A stretch of 64,000 nt of DNA from JALZUV01 sp964654855 (lineage in GTDB: Bacteria > Pseudomonadota > Alphaproteobacteria > Rickettsiales > JALZUV01): contig CAZZJS010000006.1 in assembly GCA_964654855.1 (NCBI GenBank), forward strand, positions 1-64,000. Reading direction: 5' to 3'. The translations under genes and the position numbers were made by a program. Shown one piece after another: positions 26,314 to 34,691 of this stretch (positions within the stretch are counted from its first letter, which is position 1; each line of letters opens with the position of its first letter). The notes below the pieces were generated by a model. The model did not search any database and was not told the DNA's origin. It worked only from the letters and a program-made list of their open reading frames with translations.

Positions 26314-27642
26314 CTACCCTCGGCGCCAGTCAGTGGTGCCATCGCGCTTATCTTCTAGGATAATACCGCGATTGTCTAGTTCAGCGCGGATGCGGTCAGA
26401 TTCAGCGAAGTCTTTTGCCTTTTTTGCGGCGATACGTGCGTCAATCAGAACTTGAATTTCTGCATCATCACCAGAAGCTTCGCCTTTAAACCATGTATCT
26501 ACATCTTGCTGCAATACACCGATAATATCGGCCATGGCTTTGAGGTGTGAGCTATCAGACGCTTTATGCATGTGGCTGATGGCGAGTGGTAGGTTCATGT
26601 CGTCCTTCAGCGCATCGACAAAACTTTGCGAAGGAACGGCATCTTCTGGTGGATTCTCTTGCAGTTTACGGTACCAACCATCGAGCGTTTTCTTAGCGTC
26701 AGAAAGAAGTTTTTCATTCCAATCGAGTGGCTCGTTATATTTGGTCATGAGAAAGGCGAGACGGATAGTTTCGCCATGGATACCTTTTTCGAGCAGGTCA
26801 TGTACAGTGGTGAAGTTTCCGAGTGATTTGCTCATTTTTTCACCACTGATAGTAAGAAATCCGTTATGCACCCAGTATTTTGCGAACTCACTTTCTGGAT
26901 TTGCACCACAGCTTTGGGCGATTTCATTTTCATGATGAGGGAATTTTAAATCTGCACCACCGCCATGAATATCAAACGTATCACCGAGCAAATCGGTACT
27001 CATAGCCGAACATTCGATATGCCAACCCGGACGGCCTTTGCCCCACGGGCTATCGAAGCTACTGCCATCATCTTCAGCCGGTTTCCATAGTACAAAATCC
27101 CCCGGATGGCGTTTATAAGAGGCCACTTCGACACGCGCACCTGCGACGAGGTCTTCTAATTTGCGCCCCGATAGCTTGCCGTAATCTTTACCGGATTCAA
27201 CCGCAAAAAGAACATGGCCTTCTGAGACGTAAGCTGCTCCGTTTTCGATCAATGTTTCGATCATCGTAATCATCTGCGCGATATACTCTGTGGCACGTGG
27301 TTCATGTGTGGGAGCGATACAGTTAAGTGCACCAATATCATGATGGAAAGCGGCAGTTACTTCCGTGGTTAAATCATTAATGCTGATACCGCGCTCATTA
27401 GCAGCAGTGATGATTTTATCGTCAACATCGGTGATATTGCGAGCATAGACCACGTCATTCTCGCCATAAATAAGGCGGAGAATACGGAACAAAATATCAT
27501 ACACAACCACTGCACGAGCATTGCCTAAATGCGGGCGGTCATAAACGGTTGGGCCACAAGCATAGAGCGTCACGCGATCTTTGTTGAGCGGTGTAAATTC
27601 TTCACGCGCGCGCGTGAGTGTATTTTGTAGCGTAAGAGTCAT
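26314..27642 (-). CDS. cysS: Cysteinyl-tRNA synthetase
   Basis: Class I aminoacyl-tRNA synthetase charging tRNA-Cys, 442 residues, close to the usual 460. The HIGH-type motif appears as DRPHLGNARA after YACGPTVYD. The zinc ligands Cys28 (ACGPTV), Cys and His in WHIECSAMS and HHENEIAQS are present, and the KMSKS loop is GEKMSKSLGNF. The tail after residue 340 is the helical anticodon-binding part. The gene precedes cimA by 4 bases and follows hpnE after 14. Confidence 0.97.
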   Translation of the reverse strand: MTLTLQNTLTRAREEFTPLNKDRVTLYACGPTVYDRPHLGNARAVVVYDILFRILRLIYGENDVVYARNITDVDDKIITAANERGISINDLTTEVTAAFHHDIGALNCIAPTHEPRATEYIAQMITMIETLIENGAAYVSEGHVLFAVESGKDYGKLSGRKLEDLVAGARVEVASYKRHPGDFVLWKPAEDDGSSFDSPWGKGRPGWHIECSAMSTDLLGDTFDIHGGGADLKFPHHENEIAQSCGANPESEFAKYWVHNGFLTISGEKMSKSLGNFTTVHDLLEKGIHGETIRLAFLMTKYNEPLDWNEKLLSDAKKTLDGWYRKLQENPPEDAVPSQSFVDALKDDMNLPLAISHMHKASDSSHLKAMADIIGVLQQDVDTWFKGEASGDDAEIQVLIDARIAAKKAKDFAESDRIRAELDNRGIILEDKRDGTTDWRRG

Positions 27643-27656
27643 GCTCGCTTCCTAGC

Positions 27657-28865
27657 CTATTGTGTAGATTGCTTCAAGCACCAGCTAGCAGCTTTATTAC
27701 CACTTCGAATGGCAGCTTCGATGGAAGCAGGTAGAGGATAGTCTAGCCAATCTCCTGCGAGAGTAAGGTTTTGCAATCCAGTATTTGCCGAAGGGCGTGC
27801 CGCTAAGTTCTTCGGTGTGGCAGCAATAGTCGCGCGTTTTTCCGCAACGATGCGGTGTGGTGGCATCGGCTTATCTTTCAGTGCGGAGTAGCATTTGCCG
27901 AGCTCAGTCCATAACGTTTCGGCGATATTATCTGAGAGGCCAGATGTTTCTGCATGGCTGGTGGTGGTGGAAATCAGACCTTCTTTCAAGAATACCCAAT
28001 GTAGCGGGCTATTAAGCACGCCTAATAAACGTGGAGCGAGCGTATCTGTATCATACAGGAAATGTCCGTTAATGATGCTGTTGGTTTCCAGCGGTTGGAT
28101 GTTGAGTGCAGGTAGAAGCGTTGCAGTTGCTTCTGGTGGTATCGCCAAAACGACACGTTCATCTGCTGAAATCGTTTGACGAAATTCGGTAAATTGTAAA
28201 ACGGTGACTCGATTATTTTCAATTTCTATACCCCTCAAACGTTGCATGAACTCGACCTTATCAATCTGTTTGAGCGCCGGTTCGATGAGTGCTTGGTTGA
28301 AATCCGTATAGATTTGCAAATAGTCGGCATTGCTAGGCATTAGCATTCGCAGCCATACGTTGCGAAGCATTTGTGCAGACGCATATTTGGGATGGGTATT
28401 CAGCGCCGCAATGCAAAGTGGTTCAACAAATTCTTGGTAAAAACGGCTCTGTGTGTTGAAGCACTGAGCGACGGTTTTCTTTTTGCTAGCCATCAATAGT
28501 CGAAAACCTTGCCACGCATCGGGCACAAAAGGTGGGCGGATATACCATTGCTTACGATTGGCTGCATCTTGAAAAACATAATCTTGCGTTGCGCCATAAA
28601 ATTCACGGAAAGTGCCTAATTGCTTGATGTAATTCCACGCTGCGCGGTTGCCGCGAAGGATAAGATGATTCCCATTATCAAGCGTGCAGCCTAGTTGTTT
28701 ATCTGCGTAAGAGCGACAGCGTCCGCCCGCTTGATTGGTGGCCTCATAGAGAGTCACGGGTATGTCCTTGCTTTGCATCTTCACCGCGCAAGAAAGTCCC
28801 GATAGCCCGCCGCCCACCACATGAACGCGGCGCGGTTTGAAGTTAGATGTCGATAAGTCTAGCAT
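27657..28865 (-). CDS. hpnE: Hydroxysqualene dehydroxylase / FAD-dependent desaturase-like (HpnE)
   Basis: FAD-dependent amine-oxidase/phytoene-desaturase-type protein of about 402 residues, best matching HpnE, which reduces hydroxysqualene to squalene for hopanoids. The dinucleotide-binding motif VHVVGGGLSGLSCAVKM is near residue 14, followed by LYEATNQAGGRCRS; the C-terminal FAD motif is NLTLAGDWLDYPLPASIEAA. I place the start at 28865; the longer frame would run into the divergent gene. The usual partners hpnC and hpnD are not seen in the window. Another desaturase of the same superfamily cannot be excluded. Confidence 0.8.
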   Translation of the reverse strand: MLDLSTSNFKPRRVHVVGGGLSGLSCAVKMQSKDIPVTLYEATNQAGGRCRSYADKQLGCTLDNGNHLILRGNRAAWNYIKQLGTFREFYGATQDYVFQDAANRKQWYIRPPFVPDAWQGFRLLMASKKKTVAQCFNTQSRFYQEFVEPLCIAALNTHPKYASAQMLRNVWLRMLMPSNADYLQIYTDFNQALIEPALKQIDKVEFMQRLRGIEIENNRVTVLQFTEFRQTISADERVVLAIPPEATATLLPALNIQPLETNSIINGHFLYDTDTLAPRLLGVLNSPLHWVFLKEGLISTTTSHAETSGLSDNIAETLWTELGKCYSALKDKPMPPHRIVAEKRATIAATPKNLAARPSANTGLQNLTLAGDWLDYPLPASIEAAIRSGNKAASWCLKQSTQ

Positions 28866-28895
28866 TTGAATAGATTCTCGCGCATAACCTGTTTT

Positions 28896-29663
28896 ATGCA
28901 AGCCAATATCCAACATTGCCGTAAACTATTGCGTGAGAAAGATTATCCACGCTATCTATTGAGTTTGACTTTGCCGTCAGAGCTACGTGAGAAGCTCTGG
29001 GTATTAGGGGCATTTAATGTGGAGATTTCACGTGCGGCGGAAACAACGGAAATAGCCACTGGCGCGATTCGCCTGAAATGGTGGTTGGAGGCGTTGGAGC
29101 AATCTCGTAAACATCCGGTAGTAGAAGCGCTTCAGGCGTTAAAGGTAGATAGCAAACCGCTGGCACAAGCGATAGAAGCTCGCGAGGCTGATATTTCCGA
29201 AGGCTATCATTTCAAAGAGATTCAAGGTTTGGATGATTATGCAACGGATACGGGGCGTTTCTGGCTCTCTTTAGCAGAGGATGAAGTGCACGAAAAATGG
29301 CTCACTCAATTAGGCCAAGTGTGGGTGCTTCAGGGCTTATTATGGTCAACTGGCTATCAGTTGAATGAAGGCTATACGACTATTCCAGAAGAGGTTTTTG
29401 CCGCACATGGTATTGATCCTCTCGCCGGCAGCGATGAAGAAATAACAGCGCCGCTATGCCATATCATTCAAACCCTCGCACGCAGGGTTGAGGAAACACT
29501 CAAACGTATTGAAGTACCTAATAATGCTCCTCTCACTCGCGCACTTCCATTTCTCTATGGGCGTGCAACTAAGATGCAGCAAGAGCCAAAGCTAGCACTC
29601 GCTATCAACCCATCAGAATCCCGCCTGAAAATGGTGTGGCAAATGATGTTTGCTAAAGTTTAA
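28896..29663 (+). CDS. Squalene/phytoene synthase-like protein without catalytic Asp motifs (NDUFAF6-like)
   Basis: A 255-residue all-helical protein of the squalene/phytoene synthase fold. The Asp-rich DxxxD substrate motifs of active synthases are absent: the first region reads LGAFNVEISRAAETT and leads into IRLKWWLEALEQ, the pattern of NDUFAF6, a complex I assembly factor of mitochondria and alphaproteobacteria. It is therefore probably not an enzyme of isoprenoid synthesis despite lying head-to-head with hpnE. The ATG at 28896 gives the expected N-terminus and leaves 30 bases to the divergent start; an earlier ATG at 28866 is possible. The end is 1 base from the convergent dsbA-like gene. 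Confidence 0.75.
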   Translation: MQANIQHCRKLLREKDYPRYLLSLTLPSELREKLWVLGAFNVEISRAAETTEIATGAIRLKWWLEALEQSRKHPVVEALQALKVDSKPLAQAIEAREADISEGYHFKEIQGLDDYATDTGRFWLSLAEDEVHEKWLTQLGQVWVLQGLLWSTGYQLNEGYTTIPEEVFAAHGIDPLAGSDEEITAPLCHIIQTLARRVEETLKRIEVPNNAPLTRALPFLYGRATKMQQEPKLALAINPSESRLKMVWQMMFAKV

Positions 29664-29664
29664 C

Positions 29665-30432
29665 TTAACTTTTCTTCGCTTTGAGTGCTGCAATACGCGC
29701 CTCAACATCAGCAAAAGGTATCGCGCCAGGGATAAGCTCGCCATCAAGCACTAAGGCTGGAGTGCCTTGGATGCCTGTTTTATTGGCGACATCTGCTACA
29801 GCTTGCAGTTCTTTGGCGACGCGCTGGCCGTTCATTTCTTTTTCAAAGGCAGCAATATCAACTTGTACTTGGCCTGCATAATCTTTCAAAGCAGAGTCTG
29901 TATAATCACCCTGATGCTTCATCAACATCATGTGGTAATCCATATAGCGCTCAGGCTTTAGGTAGTTAATTGCCAAAGATGCCATGGCTGCTTTACGCGA
30001 ACCTTCAGAAAGGATCGGGAATTCTTTAAAGACGACTTTGATGTCAGGATGCTTCTCAAGCAGCTGCTGCACTGTATTAGCCATACGTTTGCAGTAACCG
30101 CAGCGATAGTCGAAAAATTCGGCAATTACGATGCCGCTTTTGCCCGTACCTGCTGTAGGAGCGTTCGTATCATCCATGATAGTTGAGAGATGGTTTTTTA
30201 ATGCACCAGCGGTTTTTGCTTGTTGTTCAGCTGCCGCTTTTGCTTGCATGCCCTGTAGCGATTCAACGATTTTTTCTGGATTACTACTGATATAATTAGC
30301 AACAATGGCTTCGACTTCATTTTTATCAATTCCATCTGCACTGCTCGTACCCGTTGGTAAGAAGTTACCTGCGATCGCGCCAATCGCCAAACATGCTACG
30401 CCTGTCAGTAATAATTTTCCTGAATCACTCAT
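29665..30432 (-). CDS. DsbA-family thiol:disulfide oxidoreductase
   Basis: A 255-residue periplasmic thioredoxin-fold protein, anchored or exported by an N-terminal hydrophobic segment (about 6-25). Residues 35-80 are a helical DsbA/Com1-type N-terminal extension. The active site CGYC is at 111-114 (FFDYRCGYCKRM), and the cis-Pro loop is in TGIQGTPALVLDG. It resembles the DsbA/ScsC/Com1 group that forms or isomerises disulfides in exported proteins. A GAGGAG ribosome-binding site precedes the start. It is the next gene after the BepA-like protease on the same strand, a plausible envelope quality-control pair. Confidence 0.9.
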   Translation of the reverse strand: MSDSGKLLLTGVACLAIGAIAGNFLPTGTSSADGIDKNEVEAIVANYISSNPEKIVESLQGMQAKAAAEQQAKTAGALKNHLSTIMDDTNAPTAGTGKSGIVIAEFFDYRCGYCKRMANTVQQLLEKHPDIKVVFKEFPILSEGSRKAAMASLAINYLKPERYMDYHMMLMKHQGDYTDSALKDYAGQVQVDIAAFEKEMNGQRVAKELQAVADVANKTGIQGTPALVLDGELIPGAIPFADVEARIAALKAKKS

Positions 30433-30486
30433 ACTTAAATCTCCTCGATTTTATCTTTTACGCAGTTTAATGATATTTTGTTTTGA

Positions 30487-31830
30487 TTACGAAGCTTTTT
30501 CTTTCTTTTCTTTTTGCAAGCGGATGGCTTCTTCGCGAGCATCTTGTGCGCGCAACAAAGCAGGAGAGGTTTTGGGTAACTTGTCTAATGCTTCTGTTGC
30601 GTAGCGGCGGGCTAACTCTCCATCACTGCGAAGTAAGGCAGCTTCAGCATAGGCGAGGGCGGCCTTGCCCTTATGGCCAGTTTCAGCTTCAGCTTGTCCA
30701 AGTAATTGCCAAGTAAGGGCGTTAGTGCGATCTTGTTGGCTAGCGCGACGGAGTTCTTTAGCTGCTTGTGCAAAATCAGGTTTTTTCTGAGATATTAAGG
30801 TACGTGCATAATCGGTGCGTAGTAAGCCGCTCTCAGGTTTCAGGTTAAGTGCCTTTTTAATATAAGGTAATGAATCTTCATGCCGCCCTGTTTCGGAAAG
30901 AATCTGTGCTTTTAATTCTAAGAAATAGGGATTGTTAGGTTCTGCTTTTAGGAGTTTATCGATCCCTTCAAGTGCTTCAGTGGTTTTTGAAAGGCGATGT
31001 TGTGCGACGATTCGTGCGATTTGATCTGACGTCGTTTTACCATCAAGCCTTTGTAGCGTTGTTTCAGGATCATTTAAAAATCCTTTTAGCTTTCCTAATA
31101 CTCGTGCATGGCGTTCCAATCGTTTGGAAGAAGAGGCTTTTGCTTTTGTATTTTGATTGAGGAGGTGCCCACGAACATGCGCGATTCGCTCTTTTGAAAG
31201 TGGGTGGGTCACAGCGTAAGGATCTAACTTAGTGCGATAGAGTTGCTCACGTGCACGGAGTTTTTCCATCAGTGTGAGCATTCCTTCCGGCGAAATACCT
31301 GTTTTATCAAGATAAGAGAGTGCTGCTTGGTCAGCTGCTTGCTCGTTTACGCGAGTAAAGGAGAGAAGGTTGCGTTGGGCGACATGCTGACCGGCAGATA
31401 GAATACCCGCCGCGGCTTCTCCGCCACCGGCAAGGCCTGCGGCAGCGCCGAGCACGTAAGTAAGGATAGTGCTGAGTTGCGCATCTTTAAGCGCCTCTGT
31501 TCCACGGGCTAAGTGTCCGCCGGCAATATGGCCTGTTTCATGTGCGATCACGCCAATCAGGGTTTCAGGTTCTTCGGCTGCCAGAATCAAGCCTGTATGA
31601 ATGAACATATTGGCACCTCCTGCAACAAAGGCATTTAGCGAAGTGTCATTCACAATAAAAATATTAACGCTAGAAGGCTCTAAGCCTGCAGCTTCAAATA
31701 TAGGGTCGGAGTAGTCACGCAAGAGTGTTTCTGTCTCTGCATCGCGAATGAGCGAGATCGCGTAAGCAGGCTGCGCGATTAGCACACTAATCAATAAAAG
31801 GGTTAAAGGATAAAAAAAGGCTCTCACCAA
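30487..31830 (-). CDS. bepA: BepA-like periplasmic M48 metalloprotease with TPRs
   Basis: A 447-residue exported zinc protease/chaperone of the BepA (YfgC) type, which handles outer-membrane protein assembly. Signal peptide about 1-24 (LIAQPAYA). The zinc motif HETGH is at 97-101, the third ligand lies in RVNEQAADQAAL, and TPR repeats fill the C-terminal half (about 280-420). No good ATG is available: the frame opens with TTG at 31830 or GTG at 31827, both inside the 3' arm of the RNase E terminator hairpin. Translation therefore starts within a terminator structure, and transcripts must read through rne or start very near. The start site is less certain than the identity. Confidence 0.88.
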   Translation of the reverse strand: MVRAFFYPLTLLLISVLIAQPAYAISLIRDAETETLLRDYSDPIFEAAGLEPSSVNIFIVNDTSLNAFVAGGANMFIHTGLILAAEEPETLIGVIAHETGHIAGGHLARGTEALKDAQLSTILTYVLGAAAGLAGGGEAAAGILSAGQHVAQRNLLSFTRVNEQAADQAALSYLDKTGISPEGMLTLMEKLRAREQLYRTKLDPYAVTHPLSKERIAHVRGHLLNQNTKAKASSSKRLERHARVLGKLKGFLNDPETTLQRLDGKTTSDQIARIVAQHRLSKTTEALEGIDKLLKAEPNNPYFLELKAQILSETGRHEDSLPYIKKALNLKPESGLLRTDYARTLISQKKPDFAQAAKELRRASQQDRTNALTWQLLGQAEAETGHKGKAALAYAEAALLRSDGELARRYATEALDKLPKTSPALLRAQDAREEAIRLQKEKKEKAS

Positions 31831-31851
31831 ACGAATATAGGTAAGAGCCTT
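31812..31851 (-). terminator. Rho-independent terminator of rne overlapping the bepA start
   Basis: On the minus strand a 12-base-pair stem (31840-31851 with 31817-31828, one wobble) with an 11-base loop is followed by seven T residues (31818-31812). It lies 22 bases after the RNase E stop. The loop-side end of the 3' arm and the T tract encode the first residues of the BepA-like protein (VRAFF). Confidence 0.85.
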
Positions 31852-31872
31852 TCGTTTTACTAGTAGGGATTG

Positions 31873-34425
31873 CTATTCAACAATCTTTTGCCACCAGCCA
31901 GAGCGTTTTGGCGTTTTAGGCTTTTCTTCAACCTTCGGCTCGGCTTCATCAGACTTTACGAGTTTTGGCTCGTTATTTTCTTCTTCAGCAGCCTTCTTGC
32001 GTGGTCGTCCACGACGCTTCGGCTTTTCTTCCTCAGCAGTGGCTTCTTCCGTCGCAGTTGTTGATTTTGTTTCTGCCTCTGCTTCCGTTTCAGCTTTTCT
32101 ACGGCCGCGGCGACCACCGCGCTTGGGCTTTTCGTCTGCTTCTTCAGCGGGTGTAGCTTCAACAGGAGTGTCAGAAGTTTCTTCTGCTACGTCTGTATCG
32201 GTATTGTCCTTGAGGCTATCGTCTTGATTTTTGTCTCGACGGTTACGCCCACGCCCACCACGGCGACGCCCGCGCGATTTGTCCTCTCTATTCTCGTTAC
32301 GAGCTTTCTTATCGCTTCCTTTGCGACGGAATTTCTCGATGCGGAAGTCGCCCTCATGCAAAGTGCCATCAATTACAATTTCAACGGAACAATCGAATAT
32401 TTCTTCAATTTTATCCAGTTCGGCACGCATATTATTGAGGATATACATGGCTTCCGATGCCGTGATTGAAACGCAGAAACGATCAAACTCACCAACGCTG
32501 GCTTCTTTTTCCAAGGCGCGAATAATCTGAATACCCAATGCGGCTTCTGAGCGGATAGTACCTGTACCCTGACAATGCGGACAGCTACGGTTGATGGATT
32601 CCGCGATGGAAGGACGCATACGCTGACGCGACATTTCCATTAAGCCGAACGTACTGATACGTGCGACTTGAATCTTTGCACGATCATGGCGAAGAGCTTC
32701 TTTCATTGCTCGCTCAACAGCACGACGGTTCTTGCTTTCCATCATATCAATGAAGTCAATTACGATGAGGCCAGCCAAATCGCGTAGGCGCAATTGGCGT
32801 GCTACTTCGCGCGCGGCTTCTAGATTAGTTTTAAGCGCTGTTTCTTCAACATTACGTTCACGGGTAGAACGGCCAGAGTTTACATCAATCGAGATAAGCG
32901 CCTCTGTCGGACTCATCACAATCGAGCCACCTGACCTTAGGCGCACTTCAGGTTCTGTCATTGAAGCTAGTTGGCTATCAATGCCTTCTGTGTGGAAGAG
33001 AGGCATATCACCTTTATGAAGCTTCACTTTCGGCGCATGGCTTGGGATAAGCATTTTCATGAAAGCTTTAGTCTCTTTGAACGTTTCTTCGCCATCGACT
33101 AGAATTTCTTCAATATCATTATTATAGCTATCGCGGATGCAACGCTGGATGATATTGCTCTCCTCATAAACACAGGCGGGTGCACTGGAGACGAGAGTGT
33201 CCTCTCTTATCTGGTTCCATAATTTGACCAAATATTCAAAGTCACGTTTGATTTCTGCACGTGTATGACCTGAACCAGCGGTACGAATAATAACGCTCAT
33301 CCCTGTTGGAAGCGCCATATCTGCTAGGATTTTCTTTAGGCGTTTACGGTCGTCATTATTACCAATTTTGCGTGATACACCGCCGCCACGTGGGCTATTA
33401 GGCATAAGTACACAGTAACGACCTGCAAGTGATAAGAAGGAGGTGAGTGAAACCCCTTTATTGCCACGCTCTTCTTTAATCACTTGAACCAACAGAACTT
33501 GGTTACGTTTGATTACTTCTTGAATCTTATAACGGCGTGTATAATCGCGTTTGCGGCGCGGGCGTTCAATTTCATCTTCACCGCTAAGAACTTCGACCTC
33601 ACCACTATCTGCATCTTGATTGCGACGGCGTCCGCCACGACCACGGTTGCGTCCGCCACGGCGACGACGACGGCGTGTTTTTTCTTCGCCATCAGTTTCA
33701 TCCGAAGATGCTTCTACATTTTTATCTTTTGATTTTGCAGAAGTTTCTGAGTCAGTCGTTTCTGCTGTGTCTTCTGAATTCTCTTTTTCAGTTTCGCTCT
33801 TGCGCTTACGGCCGCGTGTTTTGCGTTTTGGCTTTTCTTCTTCGGTCTTCTCAGCGTCAGATGAACCGTTTGCTTCAGATTCGACTTTCGCTTTTTCTTC
33901 CGCTTCAATTTCTGACTTCTTGCGGCGACCGCGTCGGCGTTTTGGCTTTTCTTCTACAGTAGCACCATCATCGGTTACGACTTCGCTACTAACGCTTTCA
34001 TCGTCGTCAGTTTTAGCGGCGAGAGTATCGCTGCCAGAATCTGATTCATCAGAATCGTCTTGCTCGTCATCCTCTGTTTCTGAATCGGCGTGATCTTCTA
34101 ATTCTTCCTCTTCTTCGGCAATATCTTTTGCCGCTTCTTCTTCTTCTTCCTGAATCAAACGTTCGCGATCAGAAGTTGGAATTTGGTAATAGTTTGGATG
34201 AATCTCTGAAAAGGGTAGGAAGCCTTGCTTGCCTCCACCATATTCAACAAAAGCAGCTTGAAGCGACGGCTCAACGCGCGTTACTTTCGCTAAATAAACA
34301 TTGCCTTTAATTTGCGGCTTGGCCGCGGTAGTAAAATCAAATTCGAGAATTGAGGATTTGTTGTCGGTAATTACAACGCGGGTTTCCTCCGGGTGGACCG
34401 CATCGACTAGCATTTTGCGTGACAT
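31873..34425 (-). CDS. rne: Ribonuclease E
   Basis: Essential endoribonuclease that starts mRNA decay and processes rRNA and tRNA, about 850 residues. The start at 34425 (MSRKMLVDAVHPEETRVV) matches the family and has GGAG 9 bases upstream; the longer frame does not. The S1 domain is split by an acidic then basic low-complexity insertion (about 90-305). The catalytic core follows, with metal Asp residues in ISIDVNSGRST and LIVIDFIDM and the zinc-link Cys pair in CPHCQGTG. The C-terminal third is a charged scaffold tail with four repeats of an EEKPKR-type motif, one of them reading KRRGRPRKK like an AT-hook, and ends in a Trp-containing SGWWQKIVE, as in alphaproteobacteria. A strong terminator follows. 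Confidence 0.96.
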   Translation of the reverse strand: MSRKMLVDAVHPEETRVVITDNKSSILEFDFTTAAKPQIKGNVYLAKVTRVEPSLQAAFVEYGGGKQGFLPFSEIHPNYYQIPTSDRERLIQEEEEEAAKDIAEEEEELEDHADSETEDDEQDDSDESDSGSDTLAAKTDDDESVSSEVVTDDGATVEEKPKRRRGRRKKSEIEAEEKAKVESEANGSSDAEKTEEEKPKRKTRGRKRKSETEKENSEDTAETTDSETSAKSKDKNVEASSDETDGEEKTRRRRRRGGRNRGRGGRRRNQDADSGEVEVLSGEDEIERPRRKRDYTRRYKIQEVIKRNQVLLVQVIKEERGNKGVSLTSFLSLAGRYCVLMPNSPRGGGVSRKIGNNDDRKRLKKILADMALPTGMSVIIRTAGSGHTRAEIKRDFEYLVKLWNQIREDTLVSSAPACVYEESNIIQRCIRDSYNNDIEEILVDGEETFKETKAFMKMLIPSHAPKVKLHKGDMPLFHTEGIDSQLASMTEPEVRLRSGGSIVMSPTEALISIDVNSGRSTRERNVEETALKTNLEAAREVARQLRLRDLAGLIVIDFIDMMESKNRRAVERAMKEALRHDRAKIQVARISTFGLMEMSRQRMRPSIAESINRSCPHCQGTGTIRSEAALGIQIIRALEKEASVGEFDRFCVSITASEAMYILNNMRAELDKIEEIFDCSVEIVIDGTLHEGDFRIEKFRRKGSDKKARNENREDKSRGRRRGGRGRNRRDKNQDDSLKDNTDTDVAEETSDTPVEATPAEEADEKPKRGGRRGRRKAETEAEAETKSTTATEEATAEEEKPKRRGRPRKKAAEEENNEPKLVKSDEAEPKVEEKPKTPKRSGWWQKIVE

Positions 34426-34476
34426 TGTTTTGTACTCCGTTATGCCCAACGCTAAGTTCCTCGCAGCCATAATCCT

Positions 34477-34503
34477 GCATCAAAGCGCTCTGCGGCGCGA
34501 TGC
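34477..34503 (-). promoter_or_regulatory. Stem-loop in the rne 5' leader
   Basis: On the minus strand GCATCGCGC pairs with GCGC-TTT-GATGC (5 plus 4 base pairs with a 3-base bulge), about 52 bases upstream of the rne start. RNase E genes in other bacteria are controlled by their own product through leader structures, so this could serve that purpose; that is inference only. Confidence 0.3.
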
Positions 34504-34691
34504 TCTGGATTCTTCTGTTTGAGGGAAGTGCGTTCATTGGGCTTATATTCAATAATTTAGTGTTAAGTTAGTGTTTCTTCTTCGTATTTACTCTACGCGT
34601 GCAGGGAGATTATCGCCCACATGCGGGGAATTCTTGAAATTTGCTAAGCTTTACCCTTGGCATCATTCGTAACCTCTTTATAAAGAAGCTC

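Noticed and set aside
28866..28895. Earlier ATG for the NDUFAF6-like gene
   Set aside because: It would abut the hpnE start exactly; the 28896 start fits the family better, though it is not excluded.
33620..34093. Long open frame rich in Ser/Arg opposite rne
   Set aside because: It mirrors the low-complexity charged tracts of RNase E; such regions open all frames.
34426..34470. 15-residue N-terminal extension of RNase E
   Set aside because: The conserved start and the GGAG site support 34425.
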